From assembly GCF_014269035.2 (NCBI RefSeq), contig NZ_JABWRP020000016.1, positions 62,001 to 126,000 on the forward strand: a stretch of DNA of 64,000 bases, read 5' to 3'. Below are positions 16,711-25,789 of the stretch, piece after piece. Under the pieces are notes generated by a model. The model was not told the origin of the DNA, did not search any database, and saw only the letters and a program-made list of their open reading frames with translations. Each line of letters opens with the position of its first letter. The stretch's first letter is position 1. Made by a program: the position numbers and the translations under genes. This DNA comes from Pseudomonas vlassakiae. Its GTDB lineage: Bacteria; Pseudomonadota; Gammaproteobacteria; Pseudomonadales; Pseudomonadaceae.

Positions 16711-17730
16711 TCAACCGTACAACAGGCGCTCGGCCAGCATCTGCGCCACTCTGGCCGGGGAGCGCTTTTCCGCCTGGGCATGGCCGAACACCTCGGTCAA
16801 CCGCGTCGGTATCCGCGCCAGATGCGCAGTGATGGTGCCCAGGTCGCCTCCGTGATGCTTCAGCGCCACGTAGATCAGGCCACCGGCATTGATCACGTAG
16901 TCAGGGGCATACAGAATGCCGCGCGACTCCAGCTGATCCGCCACCTGCAAGGTGGTCAGCTGATTGTTGGCCGCCCCCGCCACCGCCGCGCAACGCAGCT
17001 GCATCACCGTCTGGCCATTGAGCACCGGCCCCACGCCACAGGGCGCGAAAATATCGCAAGGGGTGCTGATCAGGGCATCATTGGTCACCGGGTGAGCATT
17101 GAACTGCTCCACCGCCAAGCGTACGCGGCCAGGGTCCAGGTCGCTGACCAGCAACTCCGCCCCCGCCGCATGCAGCTGCTCGGCCAAGGCATAACCCACA
17201 TTGCCCAGCCCCTGCACTGCGACCCGCAAGCCTTCGAGGTTGCTGCTGCCCAGGCGTGCCTGCGAGGTGGCGCGTATGCCGGCAAACACGCCCATGGCGG
17301 CATGCGGTGACGGGTCGCCAGAGGCCGTGGTGCTGGTGACATGCGGTGTGCTCTGGGCGATGCAGTCCATGTCCAGGGTCGAGGTACCGCTGTCCACGGC
17401 AATGATGAACCGCCCTTGCAAGGTATCGATGAAGCGGCCGAACGCCTCGAACAGTGCCGCGCGGTTTTCCACATGCGGGTTGCGCATGATCACCGCCTTG
17501 CCGCCACCCAACGGCAGGCCCGCCAGCGCTGCCTTGTAACTCATGCCCTGGGCCAGGCGAATGGCGTCGGTCATGGCGCTCTCGTCATCGGCATAGGGCA
17601 GGTAGCGACACCCCCCCACTGCAGGGCCCAATTTTTCGCTGTGAATCGCCACTACGGCCTTGAGGCCAGTGGGCGGGTCAATGAACAGGTGCAGCGACTG
17701 GGTACGGGTGCTTTGCATCAGCGCGAACAT
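16711..17730 (-). CDS. ldh: leucine dehydrogenase (Glu/Leu/Phe/Val dehydrogenase family)
   Basis: 339 residues, start MFALMQSTRTQSLHLF at ATG 17730 with GGGGAG upstream. The N-terminal substrate domain carries KLGPAVGGCRYLPY and the catalytic lysine region LPLGGGKAVIM. The C-terminal Rossmann domain has GLRVAVQGLGNVGYALAEQL. The NAD-dependent enzymes deaminate branched-chain amino acids to 2-oxo acids. It is convergent with the WYL gene (end) and divergent from the SirB1-type gene. Confidence 0.9.
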   Translation of the reverse strand: MFALMQSTRTQSLHLFIDPPTGLKAVVAIHSEKLGPAVGGCRYLPYADDESAMTDAIRLAQGMSYKAALAGLPLGGGKAVIMRNPHVENRAALFEAFGRFIDTLQGRFIIAVDSGTSTLDMDCIAQSTPHVTSTTASGDPSPHAAMGVFAGIRATSQARLGSSNLEGLRVAVQGLGNVGYALAEQLHAAGAELLVSDLDPGRVRLAVEQFNAHPVTNDALISTPCDIFAPCGVGPVLNGQTVMQLRCAAVAGAANNQLTTLQVADQLESRGILYAPDYVINAGGLIYVALKHHGGDLGTITAHLARIPTRLTEVFGHAQAEKRSPARVAQMLAERLLYG

Positions 17731-17854
17731 CGACGGGCTCCCCAACGAGGTGCTCCTACCAGTATAGGCATGCGCCAAGGTACGGCGCCGTCGGCGGACC
17801 ACTGGACGAATCCACGCCCCGCAGCTAATACTCAAGCGTGTGTGGAGAGCCCTC

Positions 17855-18661
17855 ATGAAGCCACGTCAAGCCTGCCTGGCCTGCCTGGAGCGCGAGCCGG
17901 TCGCCCTGCTGGAAGCTGCGTTGTGGATTGCCGCCGAGCATGATCGAAAGGTCGAGCCTGAGGCCAGCCTTGCCACGTTGCAAAACCTGCAAGGGCAGAT
18001 CAGTGCCTGCCTGCCCATGCTGCCATTATCCGAACTGGCCCAGCCGCTGCTGCGACAGCTCAATGCACTGGGTTTCCAGCAGGACGAACTCCACCCGCTG
18101 CGGCCGCATGCGGCGTTGCTGGACAAGGTACTGCAGCGCCGACGCGGCCAGCCACTGGCGTTGGCGATCCTCGCTCTGGAACTGGCCCGGCGCCTGTCCA
18201 TACCCCTGGAAGGCGTGGCATTCCCTGGGCACTTCCTGCTGCGTGTACCCGGTGCCGACCACCTGCTCGACCCTTGTGGGGGCCGGCGCCTGTACCCCAA
18301 GGATTGCCGCGAGTTGCTGGCGCGCCAGTTTGGCCCGCATGTGCCGCTGACTGCCGAACACCTGCGCAGCGCCAGTGCCATGCAGATACTGCAGCGCCTT
18401 TCGCGCAACCTGCGCCAGTTGCATATGAGCAACGACAACCACTTGGCTGCACTGATCGACGCCGAACGGGTCATGCAACTGGGCCCGGCCCAAGTCAGTG
18501 ACTACATGACCCGGGCAACGCTGTATCAGCACCTGGACTGCCCGCAGGCCGAACGTTTCGACCTGGAACACGCCCTGCTGCTGACCGACGACCCGGTTCA
18601 GCGCCTCAAGCTGTCCGAACGTATCGGCAAGCTACCGACAGTGAACCGTTCGATTCACTGA
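17855..18661 (+). CDS. SirB1-family transglutaminase-like/tetratricopeptide protein
   Basis: 268 residues. The central part (LLDKVLQRRRGQPLALAILALELARRLSIPLEGVAFPGHFLLRVPGADHLLDPCGGR) is the SirB1 transglutaminase-like domain; the catalytic-type Cys/His pattern is partly replaced. A TPR-like helical tail follows (LIDAERVMQLGPAQVSDYMTRATLYQHL...). Its function is unknown, and the family sits in many proteobacterial genomes. Start ATG 17855 follows GGAGAG; the last seven bases overlap the end of maiA on the other strand. Confidence 0.8.
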   Translation: MKPRQACLACLEREPVALLEAALWIAAEHDRKVEPEASLATLQNLQGQISACLPMLPLSELAQPLLRQLNALGFQQDELHPLRPHAALLDKVLQRRRGQPLALAILALELARRLSIPLEGVAFPGHFLLRVPGADHLLDPCGGRRLYPKDCRELLARQFGPHVPLTAEHLRSASAMQILQRLSRNLRQLHMSNDNHLAALIDAERVMQLGPAQVSDYMTRATLYQHLDCPQAERFDLEHALLLTDDPVQRLKLSERIGKLPTVNRSIH

Positions 18662-19287
18662 GCCGGCGTGTCCACCTGGCAAGACGGGTGCGCCTTGGCG
18701 AACGCCGGGTGCCCCTTGGCCAGTGCAGCGACCCGGGCTATGCGGGGGTAGCCGCTGAGGTCGATGTTGAAGCGCTCGGCCGCATACAGCTGCGCAATCA
18801 GGTAGACATCCGCCAGCCCCGGCTCGTCGCCAAAGCAATAACCGTGATCGCCAATCAACTGCTCCACGGCGGCCAGCCCCTGGCCGATCCAGTGTGCGAT
18901 CCACTGATTGACCTGCCCTTCATCGTGCCCCAGCTGGCGCAGCTGGTTAAGCACGCTGACATTGTGCAATGGATGCACATCGCAACCGATGATCGCCGCC
19001 ACACCACGCACCCTGGCACGCATTGCTGCAGCGTCCGGCAACAGTGCCGGCTGTGGATAAACCTCTTCCAGGTACTCGATGATCGCGGGTGACTGCACCA
19101 GCAATTCACCCTCATCGGTGCGCAAGGCCGGAACCCGGCCTTGCGGGTTCACCGCGACATAGGCATCAGCGCGCTGGTCACCCTTGAGCAGATTGACCGG
19201 CAGGGCCTGGTATTCCAGGCCCTTCAGCGCCAGGGCAATGCGTACCCGATACGAAGAGGTGGAACGGTAATAGGTGTACAGCTCCAT
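18655..19287 (-). CDS. maiA: maleylacetoacetate isomerase
   Basis: 210 residues, a zeta-class glutathione S-transferase. The glutathione-site motif is SSYRVRIALALKG near residue 10, in place of the usual SSCSWRVRIAL, and the N-terminal thioredoxin fold continues with VNPQGRVPALRTDEGELLVQSPAIIEYLEE. It converts maleylacetoacetate to fumarylacetoacetate in homogentisate breakdown. ATG 19287 has GAGGGAG upstream. It is the last gene of the leftward hmgA-fahA-maiA operon, 11 bases after fahA. Confidence 0.95.
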   Translation of the reverse strand: MELYTYYRSTSSYRVRIALALKGLEYQALPVNLLKGDQRADAYVAVNPQGRVPALRTDEGELLVQSPAIIEYLEEVYPQPALLPDAAAMRARVRGVAAIIGCDVHPLHNVSVLNQLRQLGHDEGQVNQWIAHWIGQGLAAVEQLIGDHGYCFGDEPGLADVYLIAQLYAAERFNIDLSGYPRIARVAALAKGHPAFAKAHPSCQVDTPAQ

Positions 19288-19298
19288 GGCCTGCTCCC

Positions 19299-20591
19299 TC
19301 AGTTGGCCGCGATGACCCTGCCACGGCATTCGCCGAAGCCGATGCTGGCCACGCCATCGCGCTTGCAGCGAGCGCGCAGGATGATCTCGTCACCGTCTTC
19401 GAGGAACTTGCGACTTTCGCCACTGGCCAGCTCCACCGGCTGCTTGCCGCCTACGGTGGTCTCCAGCAGGCTGCCGTACGAATCGGGTGAGGCACCGGAC
19501 AGCGTGCCGGAACCAAACAGGTCGCCAGGCTGCAGCTGGCAGCCGTTGACGCTGTGGTGGGCGATCAGCTGGGCGACGGTCCAGTACATGTTCAGGGTGT
19601 TGCTCAACGCCAGACGCTGGGCCGGCATGCCCTGCTCGCGCATGCGCTCGGTGAGCAGCAGCACTTCCAGCTCGATATCGAAGGCGCCATTGGCCTGGTC
19701 ACGCTCGTCGAGCAGGTAAGGCAGCGGCTGCGGGTCACCCTGCGGCCGGGCCGGCTGGGCACAGCGGAACGGCTCCAGGGCCTCGGCAGTGACTACCCAA
19801 GGCGAAAGCGTAGTGATGAAGCTCTTCGACAGGAACGGGCCCAGTGGCTGGTATTCCCAGGCCTGGATATCCCGCGCCGACCAATCGTTGAGCAGGCACA
19901 GGCCGGCAAGGTGCTGGTCAGCTTCGGCAATCGGGATGGCCTGGCCGATGTCATTGCCTTGGCCGATCCAGATGCCCAACTCCAGTTCGTAGTCCAACCG
20001 CGCGCAGGGACCGAAGCTCGGTTCGGTGTGGCCGGGCGGCAGGGTCTGGCCTTTCGGGCGACGCACCTCGGCCCCCGAGGGACGCAAGGTCGAGGCGCGG
20101 CCGTGGTAGCCGATCGGTACGTATTTGTAGTTGGGCAGCAGCGGATTGTCGGGGCGGAACAGCTTGCCGACGTTGGTAGCGTGCTGGATGCCGACGTAGA
20201 AATCGGTGTAGTCACCAACCTTGGCCGGCAGGTGCAACTGGCACTCACTGGCTGGATACAGCGCAGCCTTGAGCTCAGCCTGGTGTTCGCTGTGTTCGCC
20301 CAGCAGTACCAGCAGACGCTCACGCAACGCCACCCGGGCAGCACGCCCCAGGGCGAAGAACGCGTTCAGCGCACCACCGCGGGTGGCTTCCACCGCTGCC
20401 TTGGCCTGGCCAGCGAACAGGCCCGCGGCCAACACGGCCTCCAGGTCAAGGATGGCATCGCCGATGGCGACACCACAGCGCAGTGCTTCACCCGGGCGGC
20501 TGAAAATGCCCAGCGGCAGGTTCTGCAGCGGGAAGTCGCTGTGCCCGTTGGCGTGCTCGACCCAGCTACGGGCAATGGCGGTCTGGTTCAT
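19299..20591 (-). CDS. fahA: fumarylacetoacetase
   Basis: 430 residues, the usual length. The N-terminal SH3-like domain is followed by the FAH catalytic domain with the metal-site residues in YTDFYVGIQHATNVGKLFRP, SFGPCARLDYELELGIWIG (Glu-x-Glu) and LLNDWSARDIQAWEYQPLGPFLSKSF. It hydrolyses fumarylacetoacetate to fumarate and acetoacetate. Its ATG 20591 lies three bases after the stop of hmgA and has CGGAGA upstream. Confidence 0.97.
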   Translation of the reverse strand: MNQTAIARSWVEHANGHSDFPLQNLPLGIFSRPGEALRCGVAIGDAILDLEAVLAAGLFAGQAKAAVEATRGGALNAFFALGRAARVALRERLLVLLGEHSEHQAELKAALYPASECQLHLPAKVGDYTDFYVGIQHATNVGKLFRPDNPLLPNYKYVPIGYHGRASTLRPSGAEVRRPKGQTLPPGHTEPSFGPCARLDYELELGIWIGQGNDIGQAIPIAEADQHLAGLCLLNDWSARDIQAWEYQPLGPFLSKSFITTLSPWVVTAEALEPFRCAQPARPQGDPQPLPYLLDERDQANGAFDIELEVLLLTERMREQGMPAQRLALSNTLNMYWTVAQLIAHHSVNGCQLQPGDLFGSGTLSGASPDSYGSLLETTVGGKQPVELASGESRKFLEDGDEIILRARCKRDGVASIGFGECRGRVIAAN

Positions 20592-20594
20592 GGG

Positions 20595-21896
20595 TTATCT
20601 CCGGTTCGGGTTGAAGGTGCTCGGCAAGGTGGCCCAGCAACTATCGTAGTCGGCCTGCAATTGCGGGCTGTCGAGTGCCTGCACGCTCGGGCGCAGCACC
20701 TGGCTGGTCTCGAACATGAAAGCCATGGTGTTGTCGATCTTGTGCGGAGCCAGCTCGGCAGCGATGGCCTTTTCGCAGGTTTCGGCATCCGGGCCGTGGG
20801 CGCTCATCACCCCATGCAACGAGGCACCGCCTGGCAGGAAACCTTCGGCCTTGGCGTCGTAGGCACCGTTGATCAGGCCCATGAACTCATTCATCAGGTT
20901 GCGGTGGAACCACGGTGGACGGAAGGTGTTCTCGGCCACCATCCAGCGCGGCGGGAAGATCACGAAGTCCATGTTGGCCATGCCATGCACGCTGGTCGGC
21001 GAAGTCAGCACGGTGAAGATCGACGGGTCAGGGTGATCGAAACTGACCGTGCCAAGGGTGTTGAAACGGCGCAGGTCATACTTGTAGGGCACGTTGCTGC
21101 CGTGCCAGGCGACCACGTCCAGCGGCGAGTGCTGCAGCTGGCAGGCCCAATGCTCACCGAGGAACTTCTGCACCAGTTGCACCGGGCCGTTCAGTTCTTC
21201 GTAGTGCGCCACCGGGGTGAGGAAATCACGCGGGTTGGCCAGGCCATTGCTACCGATAGGGCCCAGGTCGGGCAGGCGCAGCGGCGCGCCGTGGTTTTCG
21301 GCGATGTAGCCGCGGGCCTGGCCATCGGGCAATTCGACACGGAACTTCATGCCCCGCGGGATCACGGCGATTTCCTGAGGCTCGACATCCATGACGCCCA
21401 GTTCGGTCGCGATGCGCAGGCGGCCCTGTTCCGGCACCAGCAGCAGTTCGCCGTCGGCATCGAAAAACACCCGTTCCATGGAACGGTTGGCGCGATAGAT
21501 GTAGATGCTGACCCCTGCCGGCTTCTCGGCGGCCGAATTTGCCACCATCGGCAGCCAGCCTTCGATGAAATCGGTTGGCTCGCTGGGGATGGGCTGCGGA
21601 TTCCAGCGCAGGCGGTTGGGCGTGACCGCGCCCAGCGGGCCGCTCAATGGCTGGCGCTGCAGGCGCTCGAAACGCGGGTGCAAGGCCGACGGACGGATGC
21701 GATACAACCAGGTACGGCGCAGCTCGCTGCGGGCCATGGTGAACGCCGTGCCCGACAGCAGTTCGGCGTACAAACCGTAGGGGGCCTTCTGCGGCGAGTT
21801 TTGCCCGACCGGCAGGGCGCCTGGCAGGGCTTCGCTGGCGAATTCGTTGCCGAAACCGCTCAGGTACTGAAGATCGGGGGACGTGTCGCGGTTCAT
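20595..21896 (-). CDS. hmgA: homogentisate 1,2-dioxygenase
   Basis: 433 residues, full length. The non-haem iron ligands of the family can be seen: His in PPWFHRN and Glu in NEFMG around residue 330, and His in VMSAHGPDAE. It opens the ring of homogentisate, the central intermediate of phenylalanine and tyrosine breakdown. Start ATG 21896 has GGAGG upstream. It is first in the operon and faces the repressor gene hmgR across a 114-bp promoter region with a perfect palindrome. Confidence 0.97.
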   Translation of the reverse strand: MNRDTSPDLQYLSGFGNEFASEALPGALPVGQNSPQKAPYGLYAELLSGTAFTMARSELRRTWLYRIRPSALHPRFERLQRQPLSGPLGAVTPNRLRWNPQPIPSEPTDFIEGWLPMVANSAAEKPAGVSIYIYRANRSMERVFFDADGELLLVPEQGRLRIATELGVMDVEPQEIAVIPRGMKFRVELPDGQARGYIAENHGAPLRLPDLGPIGSNGLANPRDFLTPVAHYEELNGPVQLVQKFLGEHWACQLQHSPLDVVAWHGSNVPYKYDLRRFNTLGTVSFDHPDPSIFTVLTSPTSVHGMANMDFVIFPPRWMVAENTFRPPWFHRNLMNEFMGLINGAYDAKAEGFLPGGASLHGVMSAHGPDAETCEKAIAAELAPHKIDNTMAFMFETSQVLRPSVQALDSPQLQADYDSCWATLPSTFNPNRR

Positions 21897-21920
21897 CGAA
21901 GCCTCCGGATATTGTTTTTG

Positions 21921-21937
21921 TCGTAATCAGATTACGA
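21921..21937. promoter_or_regulatory. HmgR operator (17-bp palindrome)
   Basis: TCGTAATCAGATTACGA is an exact palindrome of eight, one and eight bases between hmgA and hmgR. A half-site ACGTAAT lies a few bases on (about 21940-21946). The published HmgR target of P. putida is a 17-bp palindromic motif, and this fits in length and place. Homogentisate is the known inducer. Confidence 0.85.
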
Positions 21938-22010
21938 ATAACGTAATTTGCTCCCCGCCAGGCGTCAAGCTATAAAGGCGCGACGCGAAAAATCCGGAAG
22001 CTTCCTACCC

Positions 22011-22793
22011 ATGGCCAAAGCCAGCACCCCCGCCGACAACGGCAAGCAGAAAGTCCGCTCGGCGGAAGTCGGCACCGACATCCTCAAGGCCCTCGCTGAA
22101 CTGTCGCCGTCTACCTCGCTGTCGCGCCTGGCCGAGCACGTGCAGATGCCGGCGAGCAAGGTGCACCGCTACCTGCAGGCGCTGATCGCCAGTGGTTTCG
22201 CCGAGCAGGATGCCGCCACCAACCACTATGGCTTGGGGCGTGAGGCTTTGCGCGTGGGGCTGGCGGCGCTGGGCAGCATTGATGTGCTGAAAGTGGCAGC
22301 ACTGCCACTGTCGCAATTGCGCGATGAGCTGAACGAGAGTTGCTTCCTCGCCGTGTGGGGCAATCAGGGCGCCACCGTGGTCAGCATCGAGCCCGCCGTG
22401 CGCGCAGTCACGGTGGTGACCCAGATCGGTTCGGTGCTGCCGCTGCTCAGTTCCTCCACCGGCCTGGTGTTTGCAGCCCATCTGCCCGAGCGTGAGACCG
22501 TCGAGCTGCGTGACCGCGAGCTGGCCGTGCTGCAGCAGCGCGCCAGCGACTACGAAGGCTTGCTGGCAGGCATCCGCCAACGAGGCCTGCACCATGTGCA
22601 CGGCCTTCTGATGCCCGGTGTGGATGCGTTATCTGCCCCGGTATTCAACGCCATGGGGCAGATCGCGGCGGTGATGACCGTGGTCGGCCCGACCTCGATC
22701 TTCCACGCTGATGAGCACGGACCAGCCGCACAGCGCCTGCTGGCAGCGGCGCGGGATACCAGCTGGCGCATGGGCTATTCGCCAGCGGCGTGA
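22011..22793 (+). CDS. hmgR: IclR-family repressor of homogentisate catabolism
   Basis: 260 residues, start MAKASTPADNGKQ at ATG 22011. An N-terminal winged helix (about 15-80: AEVGTDILKALAELSPSTSLSRLAEHVQMPASKVHRYLQALIASGFAEQ) is followed by the IclR effector domain (NESCFLAVWGNQGATVVSIEP...). It lies divergently from hmgA-fahA-maiA, with the palindromic operator between, as in P. putida. Homogentisate should release it. Confidence 0.92.
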   Translation: MAKASTPADNGKQKVRSAEVGTDILKALAELSPSTSLSRLAEHVQMPASKVHRYLQALIASGFAEQDAATNHYGLGREALRVGLAALGSIDVLKVAALPLSQLRDELNESCFLAVWGNQGATVVSIEPAVRAVTVVTQIGSVLPLLSSSTGLVFAAHLPERETVELRDRELAVLQQRASDYEGLLAGIRQRGLHHVHGLLMPGVDALSAPVFNAMGQIAAVMTVVGPTSIFHADEHGPAAQRLLAAARDTSWRMGYSPAA

Positions 22794-22976
22794 CGTGCCC
22801 GCCCGGCACTATTGCCCGAAACGTAAAGGTGAATGTCACAAGCGGCTATTTTTCCCACCGGATCAAGCGCTTATTCTTACCTCACTGGCCGGCATGAAGG
22901 GCTCTCCCCCCCGCCTTTCAGGCCCGCGAGGTTCACCGACGTTGATTTTGAAGCTCCTTGATCTAACGTCTCGATT

Positions 22977-23005
22977 GGCCGCTGCGTCTTGCAGCGGCCT
23001 TTTTT
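22977..23005 (+). terminator. strong rho-independent terminator
   Basis: A perfect nine-pair stem GGCCGCTGC / GCAGCGGCC with a GTCTT loop is followed by six T. It reads rightward, and its T-run contains the stop of the leftward SDR gene. It may end hmgR transcripts or an unidentified small RNA starting in the 180-bp gap after hmgR. Confidence 0.9.
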
Positions 23006-23906
23006 ATTTCTGCAGGTTGGCCATCATCTGTTGCAACGCCTGCAGGTTGTCCTGCGGGTGCACTGCCCCTTCGAAGTCACCAATCTGCGCCCAGTGTTCC
23101 GCGACTTGCTCCGGGGTGAACCCCTGCTCGGGATTGAAACCGACCCCGAGGCTACGCTCCCAGCGCACCTTGCCCACCCAGCCACCGCCCACCTCGAACA
23201 ATTCGCCGCTGTCCTGGCACTGCTCGCTGCTCAGGTAGACCACCAAAGGGCTGATCAACTCGGGCCTGAGCCGCTCGAACACCTGTGGGGGTATCAGCCC
23301 TTCGGTCATGCGCGTGCCGCCGGTCGGGGCGATGGCATTGACCAGCACGCCATGCTTGCGCCCTTCGATAGCCAGGGTGCGGGTCAAACCATACAGCCCC
23401 AGTTTGGCCATGCCGTAGTTGGCCTGGCCGAAGTTGCCGTAGATGCCCGAGGTTGAAGCGGTGAAGATGACCCGCCCCCAGTTCTGCTCACGCAGGTGTG
23501 GCCAGGCAGCCCGGGTGACCTTGTAGGCGCCTTCGACGTGGACCTTGTAGACCAGATCCCAATCGCTGTCGTCCATTTTGTGGAAGGCCTTGTCGCGCAG
23601 GATGCCGGCGTTGTTCACCAGCACATCGACCCTGCCGAAACTGTCCAGCGCTTGTTCGACGATGCGCGCACCGTCGCCCACCGAATCGTGGTTGGCCACA
23701 GCAGTGCCCCCGGCAGCGCGGATTTCGGCCACGACCTTGTCGGCGGCCGACGCATTGGCACCTTCTCCATGGGTCGAGCCGCCCAGGTCATTGACCACGA
23801 CCCTGGCACCCCGTGCGGCGAACAGCAAGGCATGGGCACGGCCCAGGCCGCCACCGGCTCCGGTGACGATCACTACACGGTCTTGCAGACGTACCGGCTC
23901 GCTCAT
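23004..23906 (-). CDS. short-chain dehydrogenase, (3R)-hydroxyacyl-CoA dehydrogenase type
   Basis: 300 residues. The cofactor motif GAGGGLG is near residue 18, NNAGI near 97 and the catalytic Ser...Tyr-x3-Lys (ASTSGIYGNFGQANYGMAK) near 155. The long insert NDLGGSTHGEGANASAADKVVAEIRAAGG and the C-terminal extension resemble the dehydrogenase part of peroxisomal multifunctional enzyme 2. Such stand-alone bacterial enzymes often act in fatty-acid or steroid-like degradation. Start ATG 23906 has a CTGGAG ribosome site; an upstream TTG is in frame but less apt. Confidence 0.88.
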   Translation of the reverse strand: MSEPVRLQDRVVIVTGAGGGLGRAHALLFAARGARVVVNDLGGSTHGEGANASAADKVVAEIRAAGGTAVANHDSVGDGARIVEQALDSFGRVDVLVNNAGILRDKAFHKMDDSDWDLVYKVHVEGAYKVTRAAWPHLREQNWGRVIFTASTSGIYGNFGQANYGMAKLGLYGLTRTLAIEGRKHGVLVNAIAPTGGTRMTEGLIPPQVFERLRPELISPLVVYLSSEQCQDSGELFEVGGGWVGKVRWERSLGVGFNPEQGFTPEQVAEHWAQIGDFEGAVHPQDNLQALQQMMANLQK

Positions 23907-24021
23907 GCTCAAGGCTCCAGGTCAGGTTGAATGCCTCGATTGTCCGCCCGCCCAGGCAAGCGGACAATCAAGCTCACCCTGGCTGAATGCCGGGCGATAA
24001 CGGCAGGCGATGATCGCGGGC

Positions 24022-24927
24022 TCAGGACCAGGCGACTTTCTGCGGTAGATAACTCAGCGGCTGTTCGCGAAAGGCCAGGTAATGGCGCAATACCTGCACC
24101 GGCGCTTCGGTGTGCGGGTAGTGGCCGATGCCTTGCAGTTGCACGATATCGGGGTCAGGCACCAGCTGCCGATAGCGCTCGACCATCTGCGCACCAGACA
24201 AAGGGTCGGCAATGCCGTTTATGAACCGCAGCGGCACACCACTGCGCTGCAATGCCCCGACCCAGCGCTCGCGGTGCTGCCTTCGCTCAGGCTGGTAGCC
24301 CACCAGCTTGTGGAGGATGCGCGTACCGTTATGGCTGGCGATCAGGCTCCAGCAATCGTCCAGCGCACTTTCACTGGGGTGGGTGCACGGGCCGTAGATC
24401 TGGGTGACGTTGCGCACCAGATCGTCGCGCCCGAACGAACGCCCCACCAGCCAGCCCAGGCGGCTGAGCAGCAGCTTCTGGACTCTTGGGATCTGACAGC
24501 TTTCCGGGAACAGCCCACTGTTGAGGAACACGCAGCTGGCGATATCGGCACGCTGTTCGTGGTGGCGCGACAGCAGTTCCTGAGCAACGCTGCCACCGTA
24601 GTCATGCGCCAGCAGATGAATCGGCTGGTGAATATCCAGATGGCTCAGCAGCGCCTGCTGCAGGTCTGCTTGCTCGATCAGGCTGTAGCGGTGGTTGAGC
24701 GGCTTGGCAGAATCGCCGAAGCCGAGCATGTCGCAGGCAATCACCCGGAAGCGCTGGGCCAGCGGAGCCCACAGGTAATGCCAATCCCAACTTGCGGTGG
24801 GAAATCCGTGCAAAAGAAGCAGGGGCTCTCCTTGCCCTGCGGTCCAGTAGCGGATGCTCTGGCCCCGGAACGAAAAATCCTGCCCCCGGGTACGCCAGAC
24901 GCGCAATGGAATCTCGGCCATAGGCAT
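24022..24927 (-). CDS. alpha/beta hydrolase, haloalkane dehalogenase/epoxide hydrolase-like
   Basis: 301 residues. The HGFPTASWDWHYLWAPL oxyanion-type segment is near residue 40. The nucleophile elbow is HDYGG (Asp near 108), so it is an Asp nucleophile enzyme rather than a Ser esterase. A late His (GIGHYPHTEAP) completes the triad. Hydrolases of this type act on epoxides or haloalkanes, or have unknown ester-like roles. The start is ATG 24927, with a second ATG six bases on. It may form a leftward pair with the SDR gene, 115 bases downstream. Confidence 0.82.
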   Translation of the reverse strand: MPMAEIPLRVWRTRGQDFSFRGQSIRYWTAGQGEPLLLLHGFPTASWDWHYLWAPLAQRFRVIACDMLGFGDSAKPLNHRYSLIEQADLQQALLSHLDIHQPIHLLAHDYGGSVAQELLSRHHEQRADIASCVFLNSGLFPESCQIPRVQKLLLSRLGWLVGRSFGRDDLVRNVTQIYGPCTHPSESALDDCWSLIASHNGTRILHKLVGYQPERRQHRERWVGALQRSGVPLRFINGIADPLSGAQMVERYRQLVPDPDIVQLQGIGHYPHTEAPVQVLRHYLAFREQPLSYLPQKVAWS

Positions 24928-25102
24928 CAGAATTGTCCCGGTGGAGGGGTGATGACGGAATAGGGCAAGGCTGCGGTCATTGCATTCACCTCGGCACTTT
25001 CATGTGCTCTCTATATCGAGGCCGAGTGTAATCACCGGTCCATCAGGTGAAAATTGCGTTGACAGCCAGCTTGATGACCGAGCGAGTCAGTGGCACGTAC
25101 GG

Positions 25103-25789
25103 TCATAGCAGCATCGCCAGCAATGGCGCGGCGAACAGGTTGAGCAGGCCGGTGAGGACCATGACCAGGCCGGCCACCGAACCCTCTTCACAGCCCACCT
25201 CCCGAGCCCGGCTGACCCCCGCACCATGCGCGCCCACACCGAACAGCGCGCCACGCGCCAGCGGTGTACGCAATGGCAGCCAGCGCAGCAGCAGGCCGCC
25301 GAACATGGCACCCAGCACGCCGGTGAACATCACGAATACCGCCGTCAGCTCTGGCACGCCACCCAGGTCATGGGCCAGCGGCATGGCGAATGGCGTGGTG
25401 ATTGAACGCGGCACCAACGACAGGCTGATCGCATCATCCAGCGACAGCAGGTGCGCCAGGCTCCAGGAACTGGCGATCGACGCCGCGCTGCCGGCCACCA
25501 TACCCATCAGCAGCGCAGGCCAGTGACGCGCCAGCATCGCCCGCTGTTGCCAGATCGGCACGGCGAAGGCCACGGTCACCGGGCCCAGCACACTCATCAG
25601 CCAATGGGTATTGCGCGAATACTCGGCGTAGGCCGTGTGCAGTGGCACAGCCACCGCCAACAGCAATGCCGGGACCAGAATCAGGGGCGACATCAGGTAG
25701 CGCCCGGTGCGCCGATAAAGCCAGCGGCTGGCCAGGTAGGCGACCAAGGTCAGCGCCAGCCAGAACAGCGGCATGGGTTCAAGGCTCAC
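25103..25789 (-). CDS. LrgB/CidB-family membrane protein
   Basis: 228 residues with about seven hydrophobic helices. The motifs FAVPIWQQR, LVPRSITTPFAMPLA, and GAHGAGVSRAREVG are typical of LrgB/CidB. With LrgA it was thought to control murein hydrolase export; more recent work in other bacteria ties related pairs to pyruvate or small-acid transport. Its start overlaps the LrgA gene's end by 11 bases. It is in an operon with it and opposite to a LysR gene. Confidence 0.9.
   Translation of the reverse strand: MSLEPMPLFWLALTLVAYLASRWLYRRTGRYLMSPLILVPALLLAVAVPLHTAYAEYSRNTHWLMSVLGPVTVAFAVPIWQQRAMLARHWPALLMGMVAGSAASIASSWSLAHLLSLDDAISLSLVPRSITTPFAMPLAHDLGGVPELTAVFVMFTGVLGAMFGGLLLRWLPLRTPLARGALFGVGAHGAGVSRAREVGCEEGSVAGLVMVLTGLLNLFAAPLLAMLL

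Noticed and set aside
19554..21926. 790-codon open frame on the plus strand
   Set aside because: It is antisense to fahA and hmgA, which are both clear by catalytic motifs; low-complexity shadow.
22794..22830. sigma-54 promoter like CGGCACTATTGCCC
   Set aside because: The GG and GC elements are too close together for the -24/-12 spacing.
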